Origin: Aquisediminimonas sp031376385
GTDB lineage: Bacteria > Pseudomonadota > Alphaproteobacteria > Sphingomonadales > Sphingomonadaceae
Reading direction: 5' to 3'
Assembly (NCBI GenBank): GCA_031376385.1
Contig: JANMDQ010000015.1
Coordinates: forward strand, 310,001-374,000
Length of the DNA: 64,000 nucleotides
The position numbers and the translations under genes are program-made. Shown here piece by piece: positions 44,218 through 52,192 of the stretch. Each line of letters opens with the position of its first letter. Position 1 is the first letter of the stretch. The notes below the pieces were generated by a model. The model saw nothing but the letters and a program-made list of their open reading frames with translations, had not been told where the DNA came from and did no database searches.

Positions 44218-44253
44218 ACCCCATTATATACACCGTTCGTTCTACGTATGCAA
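44218..44253 (-). promoter_or_regulatory. Promoter giving a leaderless transposase mRNA
   Basis: On the minus strand TATAAT (44228-44223) lies only 5 bases before the ATG of the transposase, with TTGCAT (44253-44248) as a -35 element at a 19-base spacing. A transcript would start at or within a base or two of the ATG, leaving no room for a ribosome binding site. The -10 is perfect, the -35 moderate. Confidence 0.6.
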
Positions 44254-44727
44254 GGGGGATAATCACCCAAATCAATCATGTTCATCTAATGTTCCAACGT
44301 TCTTTGAAACCCTGACGCCTTGCGCGGCAGGTCGTGAATATTCCCTGCGCCTTTGTGCGCATGTGTGGGATCGCACGTAATCCTCTTTGGAAACGGTGAA
44401 AGAGAGGTGTGCAATACCTACTTCCTTCATTTTCACATCCTGACCCGTTATGAAATTGGGTGACGGCATCCTTCACTTCATGGGTCAGTATCAGGGACGA
44501 GGCTGGTCAAGGTGCATCGGTGTTTCAGGTGTCAACCATGTGTCAACTTTGGATTTGAACATTGGGGCAATATGGTGTTGGAAAATAGGCTTAAACACGC
44601 TCCACTTGTTGAAGAATCCGCCATTTTTTGAAACTCGGCGCAGTCTCCGTCGCTGTCTTTCCGATTGTATCCATCCCCACGCTTTGCCATGACGGCGCTG
44701 ATACAAAACCCATGGGAGCCCTCATTC
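44254..44727. other. Gap of about 470 bases with no supported gene
   Basis: Short open frames of 60-80 codons exist on both strands here, but they overlap each other, lack ribosome binding sites and encode no motif. A near-direct repeat (TTGACACATGGTTGACACC when read on the minus strand, around 44525-44550) and several imperfect hairpins are present. It may be the scar of a lost part of the accessory island. The M28 peptidase starts at 44728. Confidence 0.5.
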
Positions 44728-46356
44728 ATGCGCACCTCTTTGATTCTGCCTCTTTGCGGGCTGCTAACCGCCCCGGCCTTTGCCCAAACGCCTGCGATTT
44801 CGACTGAGACTCTTAAAGAAGTCACCCGCACGCTCTCTTCTGATGAGTTTGAAGGTCGCGCGCCGGGGACGCCTGCTGAGGACAAGACCATTGGCTACGT
44901 GGCGGGGCGCTTTGCGGCTGCTGGGCTGAAGCCGGGCAATGGCGAAAGCTGGTTTCAGAATGTGCCGCTGGTTGAAATCACCTCTGACCCGGCGATGGAG
45001 CTTTCTTTCCTCGGCGGCAAAGCTCCGCTGCGACTGGCGTATAAGACCGATATGGTTGCGGTCAGTTACCGGATCACGCCCAGGACGGAGATTGCGAATA
45101 GCGATGTTGTGTTCGTTGGATACGGGATTAACGCGCCGGAACGCGGCTGGAATGACTATGCGGGCATGGATGTGAAGGGCAAAACGGTGATTATCCTGAT
45201 TAACGATCCCGATAATGCCGCGAAGGATTTGAAGGGTCCGTTCGGGGGCCGCGCGATGACCTATTATGGCCGCTGGACATATAAATATGAAGAAGCGGCG
45301 CGGCAGGGCGCGGCAGCCGCGATCATCGTCCATGATACCTATCCCGCCGCTTACCCTTGGGATGTCGTCGTTTCGAGCTGGACTGGCCCGCAAATCCGGA
45401 TGGAGGCCAAAGACAATGGCGCGGATCAAACGCTGGCCAATGGCTGGATGACGAACAGCGCGGCGAAGGCGCTGATGGCCGGGTCTGGCCAAGACTTGGC
45501 AGCGCTTTCGGCTAAGGCGAGAACGAAGGGTTTCAAAGCGGTGCCGCTGGGCGTGAAGGCTTCGCTGTCCTTTGCGAACACCATCAGCCGTGCGAAATCA
45601 AAGAATGTGATTGGCATCCTCCCTGGCAAGACGCGCCCGGACGAATATGTGCTTTACTCCGCGCACTGGGATCATCTGGGCAAATGTGAACCGGTAAAGG
45701 GCGATGACATCTGTAACGGCGCAGTGGACAACGCCAGTGGCACGGCAGGGCTGATTGCGCTTGCAGAGGCCCACGCGAAGGCCGGGGCGCCGGATCGTAG
45801 CCTGATGTTTTTGGCCGTGACGGCAGAGGAATCGGGCTTGCTCGGGTCAGACTATTATGCGGCCAACCCGCTCGTTCCCCTCGCCAGAACAGTGGGCGGT
45901 ATCAATATGGACGGCCTGAATGTTGTGGGCCGCGCGAAGGACGTGGTGGTTGTCGGCGGCGGCAAGTCTGAGCTGGAGCCGATCTTGGCCAAATATGTGA
46001 CCGCGCAGGGCCGGGTGATCGTGGCGGAGCCAACGCCGGAAAAAGGCTTCTTCTATCGGTCCGATCATTTTAGCCTTGCCAAACGCGGCGTGCCAATGAT
46101 CTATTTCGATTCCGGCGAAGATCTGGTCGTCGGCGGCAAAGCCGCGGGGGCTGCCGCAGCAGAGGATCATACCGTCAACCGCTATCACAAGCCGCAGGAT
46201 GAATATCGCTCGACATGGGATTGGAGCGGTGCGGTGGAAGATTTGCAACTGAACTATGCCATTGGCCGCGATCTGGCGATGGGTTCGCTGTGGCCAAACT
46301 GGTATCCCAGCGCAGAGTTTCGCGGCGCGCGGGATAAGAGCCGCTTGGGAAAGTAG
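44728..46356 (+). CDS. Secreted M28-family metallopeptidase with PA domain
   Basis: 542 residues from the ATG at 44728; a signal peptide (LILPLCGLLTAPAFA) is cut before QTP. A PA-type domain is inserted around residues 130-290. The two-zinc aminopeptidase site is complete: SAHWDHLG (His, Asp region), GAVDNASG (bridging Asp), TAEESGLLGSDY (catalytic and ligand Glu), NMDGLN (Asp) and RSDHFSLA (His). It removes N-terminal amino acids from peptides in the periplasm or outside. The open frame to 44665 adds residues that would spoil the signal peptide. Confidence 0.9.
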   Translation: MRTSLILPLCGLLTAPAFAQTPAISTETLKEVTRTLSSDEFEGRAPGTPAEDKTIGYVAGRFAAAGLKPGNGESWFQNVPLVEITSDPAMELSFLGGKAPLRLAYKTDMVAVSYRITPRTEIANSDVVFVGYGINAPERGWNDYAGMDVKGKTVIILINDPDNAAKDLKGPFGGRAMTYYGRWTYKYEEAARQGAAAAIIVHDTYPAAYPWDVVVSSWTGPQIRMEAKDNGADQTLANGWMTNSAAKALMAGSGQDLAALSAKARTKGFKAVPLGVKASLSFANTISRAKSKNVIGILPGKTRPDEYVLYSAHWDHLGKCEPVKGDDICNGAVDNASGTAGLIALAEAHAKAGAPDRSLMFLAVTAEESGLLGSDYYAANPLVPLARTVGGINMDGLNVVGRAKDVVVVGGGKSELEPILAKYVTAQGRVIVAEPTPEKGFFYRSDHFSLAKRGVPMIYFDSGEDLVVGGKAAGAAAAEDHTVNRYHKPQDEYRSTWDWSGAVEDLQLNYAIGRDLAMGSLWPNWYPSAEFRGARDKSRLGK

Positions 46357-46384
46357 CGTCCACTAGGGTAGGGGCACATCTTCA

Positions 46385-46471
46385 CCGCTCAGGCTGAGCT
46401 TGTCGAAGCCCCTGCTTGACGATAGGCGAGCAAACTCGGAAACGACCTTTCGTCAAGCTCAGGGTGAGCGG
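46385..46471. repeat. Inverted repeat between the M28 peptidase and agmatine deiminase
   Basis: Arms 46385-46407 (CCGCTCAGGCTGAGCTTGTC, GAA) and 46449-46471 (TTCGTCAAGCTCAGGGTGAG, CGG) are complementary apart from three positions. They match the repeat at 2.7 kb closely. The right arm ends 7 bases before the deiminase ATG, so the hairpin overlaps the region where its ribosome binding site would lie. Confidence 0.85.
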
Positions 46472-46478
46472 AGTTTTT

Positions 46479-47468
46479 ATGTCATCATTTTACCAACCGC
46501 CTGAATGGGCAAAGCATGACAGCGTCTGGATCGGCTTCCCAAGTGCAGCGGACTTATGGCTGGAAGATTTGGGAGGCGCGCAGGCCGAGGTCGCAGCATT
46601 TGCTCGAGCTGTGCACGCCGAGGGCAGGGGAGAGCAGGTGCGCCTTGTCTGCGCCAATGAGGCCGCAGAGGCGGCTGCGCGCGCGCTGGCAGGGGATTTC
46701 GCACGGATTGATTTTGCGCCATTCTTTGACATCTGGCTCCGCGATACCGGGCCGATCATCGTGAGCGATGCAGGCAAGCCGCTGGCGCTTGATTATCGGG
46801 GCAATGGCTGGGGCGGGAAATATCCATCGCCGCTAGATGATGCCCTCGCGCGCTTGCTCAGCACGCAGGCCGATCTGCCGCGCGCAGAGCGTGACTGGGT
46901 GCTGGAGGGCGGCGCGATCGATGTCGACGGCGCCGGGCTGTGCGTGACAACCGGGCAATGCTTGCTCAATCCCAATCGCAACCCCTCGCTATCGCGGCGG
47001 GACATTGAGGAGCGGCTCTGCGTCGAGTTGGGACTGCGCGAAGTGCTTTGGCTGGGCGTCGGTCTGGTTAATGATCATACCGATGGTCATGTTGATAACC
47101 TTGCCCGCTTTGTCGCGCCCGGCGTGCTGGCCTTGCCGGAGCCGCTTGGGGACGATGATCCCAATGCCGCTGTCTTTGCCGACGCGATCGACCGTGCGCG
47201 CGGCTGGCCAGTTGAGGTTGTAACGATTCCGTCTGCCGGCCTACACAAAAACGAGGATGGGGAGCCAGTTCCCGCTAGCCATATGAACTTCTACATCGGC
47301 AATGCCTGCGTCGTCGTGCCAACTTATGGGGGAGGAAGCGATGATGCCGCTGTAGCCGCCGTCGCAAAACTCTTTCCTGGCCGCGAGACGGTGGGCCTGC
47401 CCGCAACGCATATCCTGACGGGCGGCGGCAGTTTCCATTGTATCAGCCAACAAGTCCCGATGTTGTGA
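46479..47468 (+). CDS. aguA: Agmatine deiminase family protein
   Basis: 329 residues. PPEWAKHDSVWIGFP at the start, FFDIWLRDTGPIIV, NDHTDGHVDN and the catalytic Cys in ILTGGGSFHCISQQ are the signatures of the peptidylarginine/agmatine deiminase family. It would convert agmatine to N-carbamoylputrescine and ammonia. The amidase partner (aguB) is not adjacent. The ATG at 46479 follows the repeat and lacks a clear SD; the frame extending to 46416 runs through the repeat. Confidence 0.88.
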   Translation: MSSFYQPPEWAKHDSVWIGFPSAADLWLEDLGGAQAEVAAFARAVHAEGRGEQVRLVCANEAAEAAARALAGDFARIDFAPFFDIWLRDTGPIIVSDAGKPLALDYRGNGWGGKYPSPLDDALARLLSTQADLPRAERDWVLEGGAIDVDGAGLCVTTGQCLLNPNRNPSLSRRDIEERLCVELGLREVLWLGVGLVNDHTDGHVDNLARFVAPGVLALPEPLGDDDPNAAVFADAIDRARGWPVEVVTIPSAGLHKNEDGEPVPASHMNFYIGNACVVVPTYGGGSDDAAVAAVAKLFPGRETVGLPATHILTGGGSFHCISQQVPML

Positions 47469-47821
47469 CCTCAGCTGCGTTCATCATTCGCGCTGTGCTG
47501 TCAGGTTTGATTGTGGCTGCAATCGCGATGCTGGCGAAGCGCAGTCCAGCGGTTGGCGGATTGCTTGCGTCCATTCCGCTTGTCTCGACGCTGGGCATGA
47601 TCTGGCTCTGGCGCGATACGCAGGATACGGAATTGGTTGCGGATTATGTGGGGTCGACATTCTGGTATTTCCTACCGTCCATGCCAATGTTCTTGGTGAT
47701 CCCAGCTCTGCTGCGTCACGGCTTCGGTTTCTGGGTGTCGTTGGCCGCAGGCTGCGCGCTGACAATCATTCTCTATCTGTTTACGATCAGCATTGCCGCC
47801 CGCTTTGGCATTCGGCTTTAG
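47465..47821 (+). CDS. DUF3147 family membrane protein
   Basis: 118 residues with four predicted membrane helices. AKRSPAVGGLLASIPLVSTL and STFWYFLPSMPMFLVIPALL fit the DUF3147 family. Function unknown. It starts at a GTG overlapping the deiminase stop (GTGA) and is followed 4 bases later by another membrane protein gene, so the three are one transcript. Ends in TAG. Confidence 0.75.
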   Translation: MTSAAFIIRAVLSGLIVAAIAMLAKRSPAVGGLLASIPLVSTLGMIWLWRDTQDTELVADYVGSTFWYFLPSMPMFLVIPALLRHGFGFWVSLAAGCALTIILYLFTISIAARFGIRL

Positions 47822-47825
47822 GGGG

Positions 47826-48890
47826 ATGACGCGCCTGCGCCTTGCGTCACCTCTGTGTGCGCGACTTACTGCCATTGGTATGTTGGTGATGCTGGGCTTG
47901 AGCATTTTTGCTTTTTCGGTCGAAGCACCTACGCCGGTGCGGGCTGTATCTACGCTTGATAGTGACGCTGGTCTCTATCGCGGGATCGTGAACGATGTGG
48001 GCACTGGGCGACCCTATTATGACGCCATGGCAGAGGCCCACCGCACCAAAGGCTATCCGCTGCGGCCGATTATGACGGTGCGGCTGCCAACGCTGGCATG
48101 GGTCAGCGCTGCGCTGGGCCCGCTCGGAACTCAATTGCTGATGACAGCGTTGGTGATCCTGACGCTGGCCGTTTGGTTCAGACGGTTAAGACCCACACAA
48201 CCGTTGTTGACTACAGGCGCTGCATTGTTCGTCATGACACTCAGCACCATTCCCATCACGCAAAGCTCTATCTTGTTGTTTCACGAAAGCTGGGCAGGTC
48301 TGCTTGTTGCTTTGTCGCTTGGCCTTTGGAAACAGGAGCGGCCTTGGGCGAGCGTCGCAATTGCCCTCGTCGCGGCCTTGGTTCGCGAATCTGCTGTGCC
48401 CTTCCTGCTGATGATGGCTTTCTTCGCGATCCTGTCAAAGCGGTGGCGCGAGACGTCTGCGTGGTGCGTGGCCTTTGTCATTTGGGGGATCGCCTACGCG
48501 GCTCATTACGGCGAAGTTGCTGCGCTCGTTCGGCCTGATGACCTGACGTCTCCGGGATGGAGCGGGATGGGCGGATGGCCGCTGTTTGTGGACGCGGTCT
48601 TCAAAACAACCCCGTTGACGTTTATGCCGTCTTCCTTTGCAAGCCCACTCACTTTGCTTGCCCTTTTGGGGTGGCTCAGCATTCGGAGTGGCTTGGGCTT
48701 GCGGGTGGCGGGCTGGCTATTTGGCATGGCAATGATGATTATGTTGTTTGCACGGCCCGATAATTTTTATTGGGTTGCATTGCCCATGCCGCTGCTGCTG
48801 GCTGGCCTCGCCTTTGTGCCACTTGCATTGGTTGATCTATGGCATGCGCTGATAGGGCGTGACGGGCGACTGGACTTCGAGCACGCCTAG
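47826..48890 (+). CDS. Polytopic membrane protein, possibly glycosyltransferase-like
   Basis: 354 residues with eight to ten hydrophobic segments. A periplasmic loop after the first helix contains STLDSDAGLYRGIVNDVGTG and then AHRTKGYPLRPIMTVRLPTL, where the acidic DSD/DAG pair recalls the catalytic loop of membrane glycosyltransferases of the GT-C type. Similarity is only in layout, so the call is weak. It starts 4 bases after the DUF3147 gene and ends 5 bases before coaC. Confidence 0.6.
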   Translation: MTRLRLASPLCARLTAIGMLVMLGLSIFAFSVEAPTPVRAVSTLDSDAGLYRGIVNDVGTGRPYYDAMAEAHRTKGYPLRPIMTVRLPTLAWVSAALGPLGTQLLMTALVILTLAVWFRRLRPTQPLLTTGAALFVMTLSTIPITQSSILLFHESWAGLLVALSLGLWKQERPWASVAIALVAALVRESAVPFLLMMAFFAILSKRWRETSAWCVAFVIWGIAYAAHYGEVAALVRPDDLTSPGWSGMGGWPLFVDAVFKTTPLTFMPSSFASPLTLLALLGWLSIRSGLGLRVAGWLFGMAMMIMLFARPDNFYWVALPMPLLLAGLAFVPLALVDLWHALIGRDGRLDFEHA

Positions 48891-48895
48891 ACGCT

Positions 48896-49516
48896 ATGCC
48901 CGTGCTTATGATGGGTAAGCGCATAATTTTGATCATTGGCGGCGGCATCGCGGCCTATAAGGCGTGTGAACTGGTACGCCTGATCCGCAAATCGGGCGCA
49001 TCGGTGCGCTGTGTCCTCACCAAAGGCGGGGCGCATTTTGTAACGCCGCTCAGCCTTGCTGCGCTGTCTGAGGATAAGGTTTATACGGACCTGTTCGATT
49101 TGAAGGATGAGGTAGAGATGGGCCATATCCAGCTTTCCCGCCAGGCCGATCTGGTCGTGGTCTGCCCCGCGACGGCAGACCTTATGGCCAAGATGGCTGC
49201 TGGCATCTGCGATGATTTGGCAACGACGCTTCTGCTGGCGACGGATAAACCTGTGCTTGCCGTGCCTGCCATGAACGTGCGCATGTGGGGGCATCCCGCC
49301 ACACGTCGCAATGTTGCGACTTTGCGGCATGACGGGGTGACTGTAGTGGAGCCAGACGAAGGCCCAATGGCCTGCGGAGAATTCGGGGCTGGTCGCTTGC
49401 CTGAACCTGAGGCGATACTTGCGGCGATTGAAACGGCATTGGCGGCGCCCGCCAATCCGCTTGATGGCCAGCCTGATTTTGCCGGAACGGGATCCCCTCC
49501 CCTTCAGGGGAGCTAG
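48896..49516 (+). CDS. coaC: Phosphopantothenoylcysteine decarboxylase, separate CoaC
   Basis: 206 residues covering the flavoprotein half of CoaBC: ILIIGGGIAAYKACELVRLI (FMN loop), the catalytic-His region TPLSLAALSEDKVY, and PAMNVRMWGHPATRRN with the PXMNXXMW motif and active Asn. MACGEFGAGRLPEPEAI is the substrate-clamp Cys region. It decarboxylates phosphopantothenoylcysteine in coenzyme A synthesis. Bacterial CoaBC is usually one fused protein; here the frame stops at TAG (49514-49516) and restarts 6 bases later, in the same frame, as coaB. Confidence 0.9.
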   Translation: MPVLMMGKRIILIIGGGIAAYKACELVRLIRKSGASVRCVLTKGGAHFVTPLSLAALSEDKVYTDLFDLKDEVEMGHIQLSRQADLVVVCPATADLMAKMAAGICDDLATTLLLATDKPVLAVPAMNVRMWGHPATRRNVATLRHDGVTVVEPDEGPMACGEFGAGRLPEPEAILAAIETALAAPANPLDGQPDFAGTGSPPLQGS

Positions 49517-49518
49517 CT
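49497..49518 (+). promoter_or_regulatory. Hairpin holding the coaB ribosome binding site, with the coaC stop beside it
   Basis: CTCCCC (49497-49502) pairs with GGGGAG (49507-49512) around a TTCA loop. GGGGAG is also the only SD-like stretch before the coaB ATG at 49523, with a spacing of about 10 bases. The palindrome AGCTAGCT (49511-49518) overlaps it and contains the coaC TAG. Ribosomes finishing coaC would open the hairpin, coupling the two genes. Confidence 0.6.
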
Positions 49519-49522
49519 GTCC

Positions 49523-50197
49523 ATGCCCCATCACATAATCGTCACCGCCGGGCCGACGCATGAACCCATCGATCCGGTGCGCTACATCGCAAACCGTTCC
49601 TCGGGGAAACAGGGCTTTGCGATTGCAGGGGCGCTGGCCGCAAAGGGCGCGCGCGTTACATTAATCGCCGGGCCAGTGAGCCTTGATACTCCGCCCGGCG
49701 TCACCCGGATCGACGTGGAAACCGCGAGAGAGATGGCCGGTGCGGTCGAAGCTGGCTTGCCCGCGGACGCCGCAATCTTGGTCGCCGCCGTCGCCGATTG
49801 GCGCGTGGAGGGAGCAACTCAAAAGATCAAAAAGGACGGCAGCGGCGTGATGCCAACGCTGACACTGGTTGAAAACCCCGACATATTGGCCGGGCTAGCG
49901 CGCAGCCCAAACCGCCCAAAACTCCTGATCGGCTTCGCCGCCGAAACCGAAAATGTAATCGAAAACGCAGTCGCAAAACGCGCCCGCAAAGGCTGCGATT
50001 GGATCATCGGCAATGACGTATCGGGGGACGTGATGGGTGGTGAGGCGAATACGGTACATCTCGTGACGGCGGACGGTATTGAGAGTTGGGAACGGATGAG
50101 GAAGGGGGATGTGGCTGAACGGCTGGCGGAGCGGGTGATGAAGGCAACGCATGTCCGAGCTTTGGCTTCAGAAATTCAGTTGGATTCTAATCAATGA
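49523..50197 (+). CDS. coaB: Phosphopantothenate-cysteine ligase, separate CoaB
   Basis: 224 residues covering the ligase half of CoaBC: VTAGPTHEPIDPVRYIANRS with the nucleotide-binding and dimer motif, GKQGFAIAGALAAKGARVTL, then AAVADWRVEGATQKIKKDG and GFAAETEN. It joins 4'-phosphopantothenate to cysteine using a nucleoside triphosphate (CTP in most bacteria). It lies in the same frame as coaC, two codons after its stop. A stand-alone CoaB of this kind is known in some bacteria, but the in-frame arrangement suggests a recent split. Confidence 0.9.
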   Translation: MPHHIIVTAGPTHEPIDPVRYIANRSSGKQGFAIAGALAAKGARVTLIAGPVSLDTPPGVTRIDVETAREMAGAVEAGLPADAAILVAAVADWRVEGATQKIKKDGSGVMPTLTLVENPDILAGLARSPNRPKLLIGFAAETENVIENAVAKRARKGCDWIIGNDVSGDVMGGEANTVHLVTADGIESWERMRKGDVAERLAERVMKATHVRALASEIQLDSNQ

Positions 50198-50314
50198 GAC
50201 CTGATATCAATCAGCGGGCCCTTGGTTCTAAACCACGTGTGTCCGCCGTCTTTTTTGAAGTTGAATGCGAATGCTCAGATGGATCTGATTAGGCATTGGC
50301 GCGCAGCATCTAAC

Positions 50315-51070
50315 TTAACGCGGCCCTGAACTCCTTTTGATTTCCCCGGTAAAATCGACAAAGAATACAGGGCCATAAGAGCGTTGCTTCAGCGTCCCAT
50401 CTTGATCCTTTTCAATCAGAATTAGTTCCTCCTGTGCCCAATTGGGGCCAAGGGGAATCGCCATTCTACCGCCTGGCTTAAGCTGTGCCAACAAGGCCGG
50501 AGGAACCTTGGAGGCTCCCGCTGTGACGATGATTGCATCAAAAGGCTGCTCTACCGGCCATCCCGCATAGCCATCCCCCGCCCGGACGATGACGTTCGAA
50601 TAGCCCAATCGATTGACCCTCTCGGCCGCTTCGCGTGCCAAGGGCTCGACGATTTCGATGGAATAGACCGCCGCACCCAACTGACTCAAAATAGCTGCCT
50701 GATATCCGGAACCAGTGCCAATTTCGAGGATCCTATCGCGCTTCCCGACACGTAAAAGGCTTGTCATGAGTGCGACAATGAATGGTGCGGAAATAGTTTG
50801 ACCATGCCCGATAGGAAGAGGCCTATCATCATAGGCTTGCGTTTGGCCGGATAGTGGCACGAATAAATGACGAGGCGTAGCCCGCAGCACTTTAATGACG
50901 GCATGCGCATATCGATCATTGCCCACACCCAAATGTTTGAGACGTGTAGCCACGGTTTGCGCCAGCGCATTCCGTTCCATAAAGCGGTCGCCAGATCGTT
51001 TTTCTTGTGCTCTCAAGGACAGCGGAAATGCAGCAACCGCTGCGATGGCAAAAGTGCGCCTGGATATCAT
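50315..51070 (-). CDS. pcm: Protein-L-isoaspartate O-methyltransferase, predicted exported
   Basis: 251 residues. The N-terminus MISRRTFAIAAVAAFPLSLR has an S-R-R-T-F run like a Tat signal, ending in LRAQ. The rest is a PCMT: RATPRHLFVP, GHGQTISAPFIVALM, and the SAM loop ILEIGTGSGYQAAIL, then EIVEPLAREAAERV. It methylates isoaspartyl residues to repair aged proteins. Most Pcm are cytosolic; a secretion signal is less usual. An internal start at Met31 (about 50980) would give a cytosolic form. The 117 bases on its 3' side hold nothing I recognise. Confidence 0.83.
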   Translation of the reverse strand: MISRRTFAIAAVAAFPLSLRAQEKRSGDRFMERNALAQTVATRLKHLGVGNDRYAHAVIKVLRATPRHLFVPLSGQTQAYDDRPLPIGHGQTISAPFIVALMTSLLRVGKRDRILEIGTGSGYQAAILSQLGAAVYSIEIVEPLAREAAERVNRLGYSNVIVRAGDGYAGWPVEQPFDAIIVTAGASKVPPALLAQLKPGGRMAIPLGPNWAQEELILIEKDQDGTLKQRSYGPVFFVDFTGEIKRSSGPR

Positions 51071-52113
51071 GTCCTATGATTTGTTAGGGATGAGGCATGA
51101 TCTAAACGGTAGAGGATACCATAGCCAATATGATCGGACAGCATGGTCCCATCACGTTCAGTGCCGAACGGCACGAAAAGCCTTACGGCATCTAAGGTGG
51201 CGTGAGCGCCTCTGCCGTAAAATTGCCAATCTCGCCCGCGTTTGATCATAGTGCTGGCTAGGCTATTGATCTGCTCTCCGCGCTGGACAGCACCCATGAC
51301 ACAATCTTGCAGGGCGCTGTAGACCGGTAATGGCGACCAAATATGCGCGCCTTGATTGATCAGATAGTGACGTCGATCGAGGCTGCTAGCATTGAAATCT
51401 CCCGCAAAAATAATGGGCAGATTGGGATCGCGGTTTGCCGCAATGAAGCTGTCAATGGCTGCGACCTGACGCTGATAGGCATAGAGTGACCGTTGTTGTC
51501 CGACACCAGAAGCGTGTCTGCTATTCATGTGAGTTGTGGCCACAGTGATTGGCGTCGCGCTGCCCGGCACTAAAAGCGTCACGAGCAACATACCTTTGTT
51601 CGCCAAACAGTCATAGCCAGCGCAGGCAAAAGCCGGGAAAGCGGCCCTACGCACTGACAATATGGGGTAATCGGAAGCGATTTGAAGGCCACTGTCAAGA
51701 AGCTTGCCGCTACTTTCTCCTCTAAAAAAACGCGCGGCTGCTGCAAATTTTACGTCTGCCGTAGTGGCTTGACCATCATTCTGCAGATCACGGGACGGCC
51801 CATTGGCATAGTAGCGATATCCGCTGCGCGTTCCAATTTTCTTGGCTGAGTCTGTAAATGCTTCTTGCAGCACGATGACATGGGGTTGGGCATTGGATTT
51901 GCGCAAAGTCGATAGTCTGGCTTCAATCTTGCCAAAAGCTGCGTCGCGGCCTGAAACCAATGGCCAAGGAAGGCCGTGAACATTGTAGGTCATAACCGAC
52001 AATGAAGCGACGTTAGAGTTCTCGGTTGACGAACTCGCATTGGCAGCATCGACCCCGGATAGCGCAACAGCGCAGCCCAAGACTAATTTTATCGCTCGCG
52101 CTGTAAATGCCAT
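51067..52113 (-). CDS. Exported endonuclease/exonuclease/phosphatase-fold phosphodiesterase
   Basis: 348 residues from the ATG at 52113 (SD AAGAGGA). A signal peptide (KLVLGCAVALSGVDAANA) is followed by an EEP-fold domain: VMTYNVHGLPWPL, VLQEAF (metal Glu), THMNSRHASG, FAGDFNASSLDRR (catalytic Asp/Asn) and LSDHIGYGI (catalytic His). The HMNSRH motif and the periplasmic location recall bacterial sphingomyelinase C and other lipid-headgroup phosphodiesterases. It overlaps pcm by 4 bases, and the CDP-alcohol phosphotransferase lies 79 bases upstream, so a lipid substrate is likely but unproven. Confidence 0.8.
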   Translation of the reverse strand: MAFTARAIKLVLGCAVALSGVDAANASSSTENSNVASLSVMTYNVHGLPWPLVSGRDAAFGKIEARLSTLRKSNAQPHVIVLQEAFTDSAKKIGTRSGYRYYANGPSRDLQNDGQATTADVKFAAAARFFRGESSGKLLDSGLQIASDYPILSVRRAAFPAFACAGYDCLANKGMLLVTLLVPGSATPITVATTHMNSRHASGVGQQRSLYAYQRQVAAIDSFIAANRDPNLPIIFAGDFNASSLDRRHYLINQGAHIWSPLPVYSALQDCVMGAVQRGEQINSLASTMIKRGRDWQFYGRGAHATLDAVRLFVPFGTERDGTMLSDHIGYGILYRLDHASSLTNHRT

Positions 52114-52192
52114 CTGTGCGTCCTCTTCATCTGTGCTTTGAAGTAGGACGGCACGCCTTAGGCCGTTCCGCAGTGAAAATTTAAATTGAAAG

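Noticed and set aside
44272..44706. Several short open frames of 60-80 codons between the transposase and the M28 peptidase
   Set aside because: They overlap on both strands, have no start signals and encode no motif. I cannot choose one over another.
41865..49516. Idea that TAG is read as a sense codon in this organism, because two genes are interrupted by in-frame TAG
   Set aside because: TAG is the normal end of other genes here, such as glyA (37817-37819) and the DUF3147 gene (47819-47821), with nothing sensible in frame after it. A local mutation or split is simpler.
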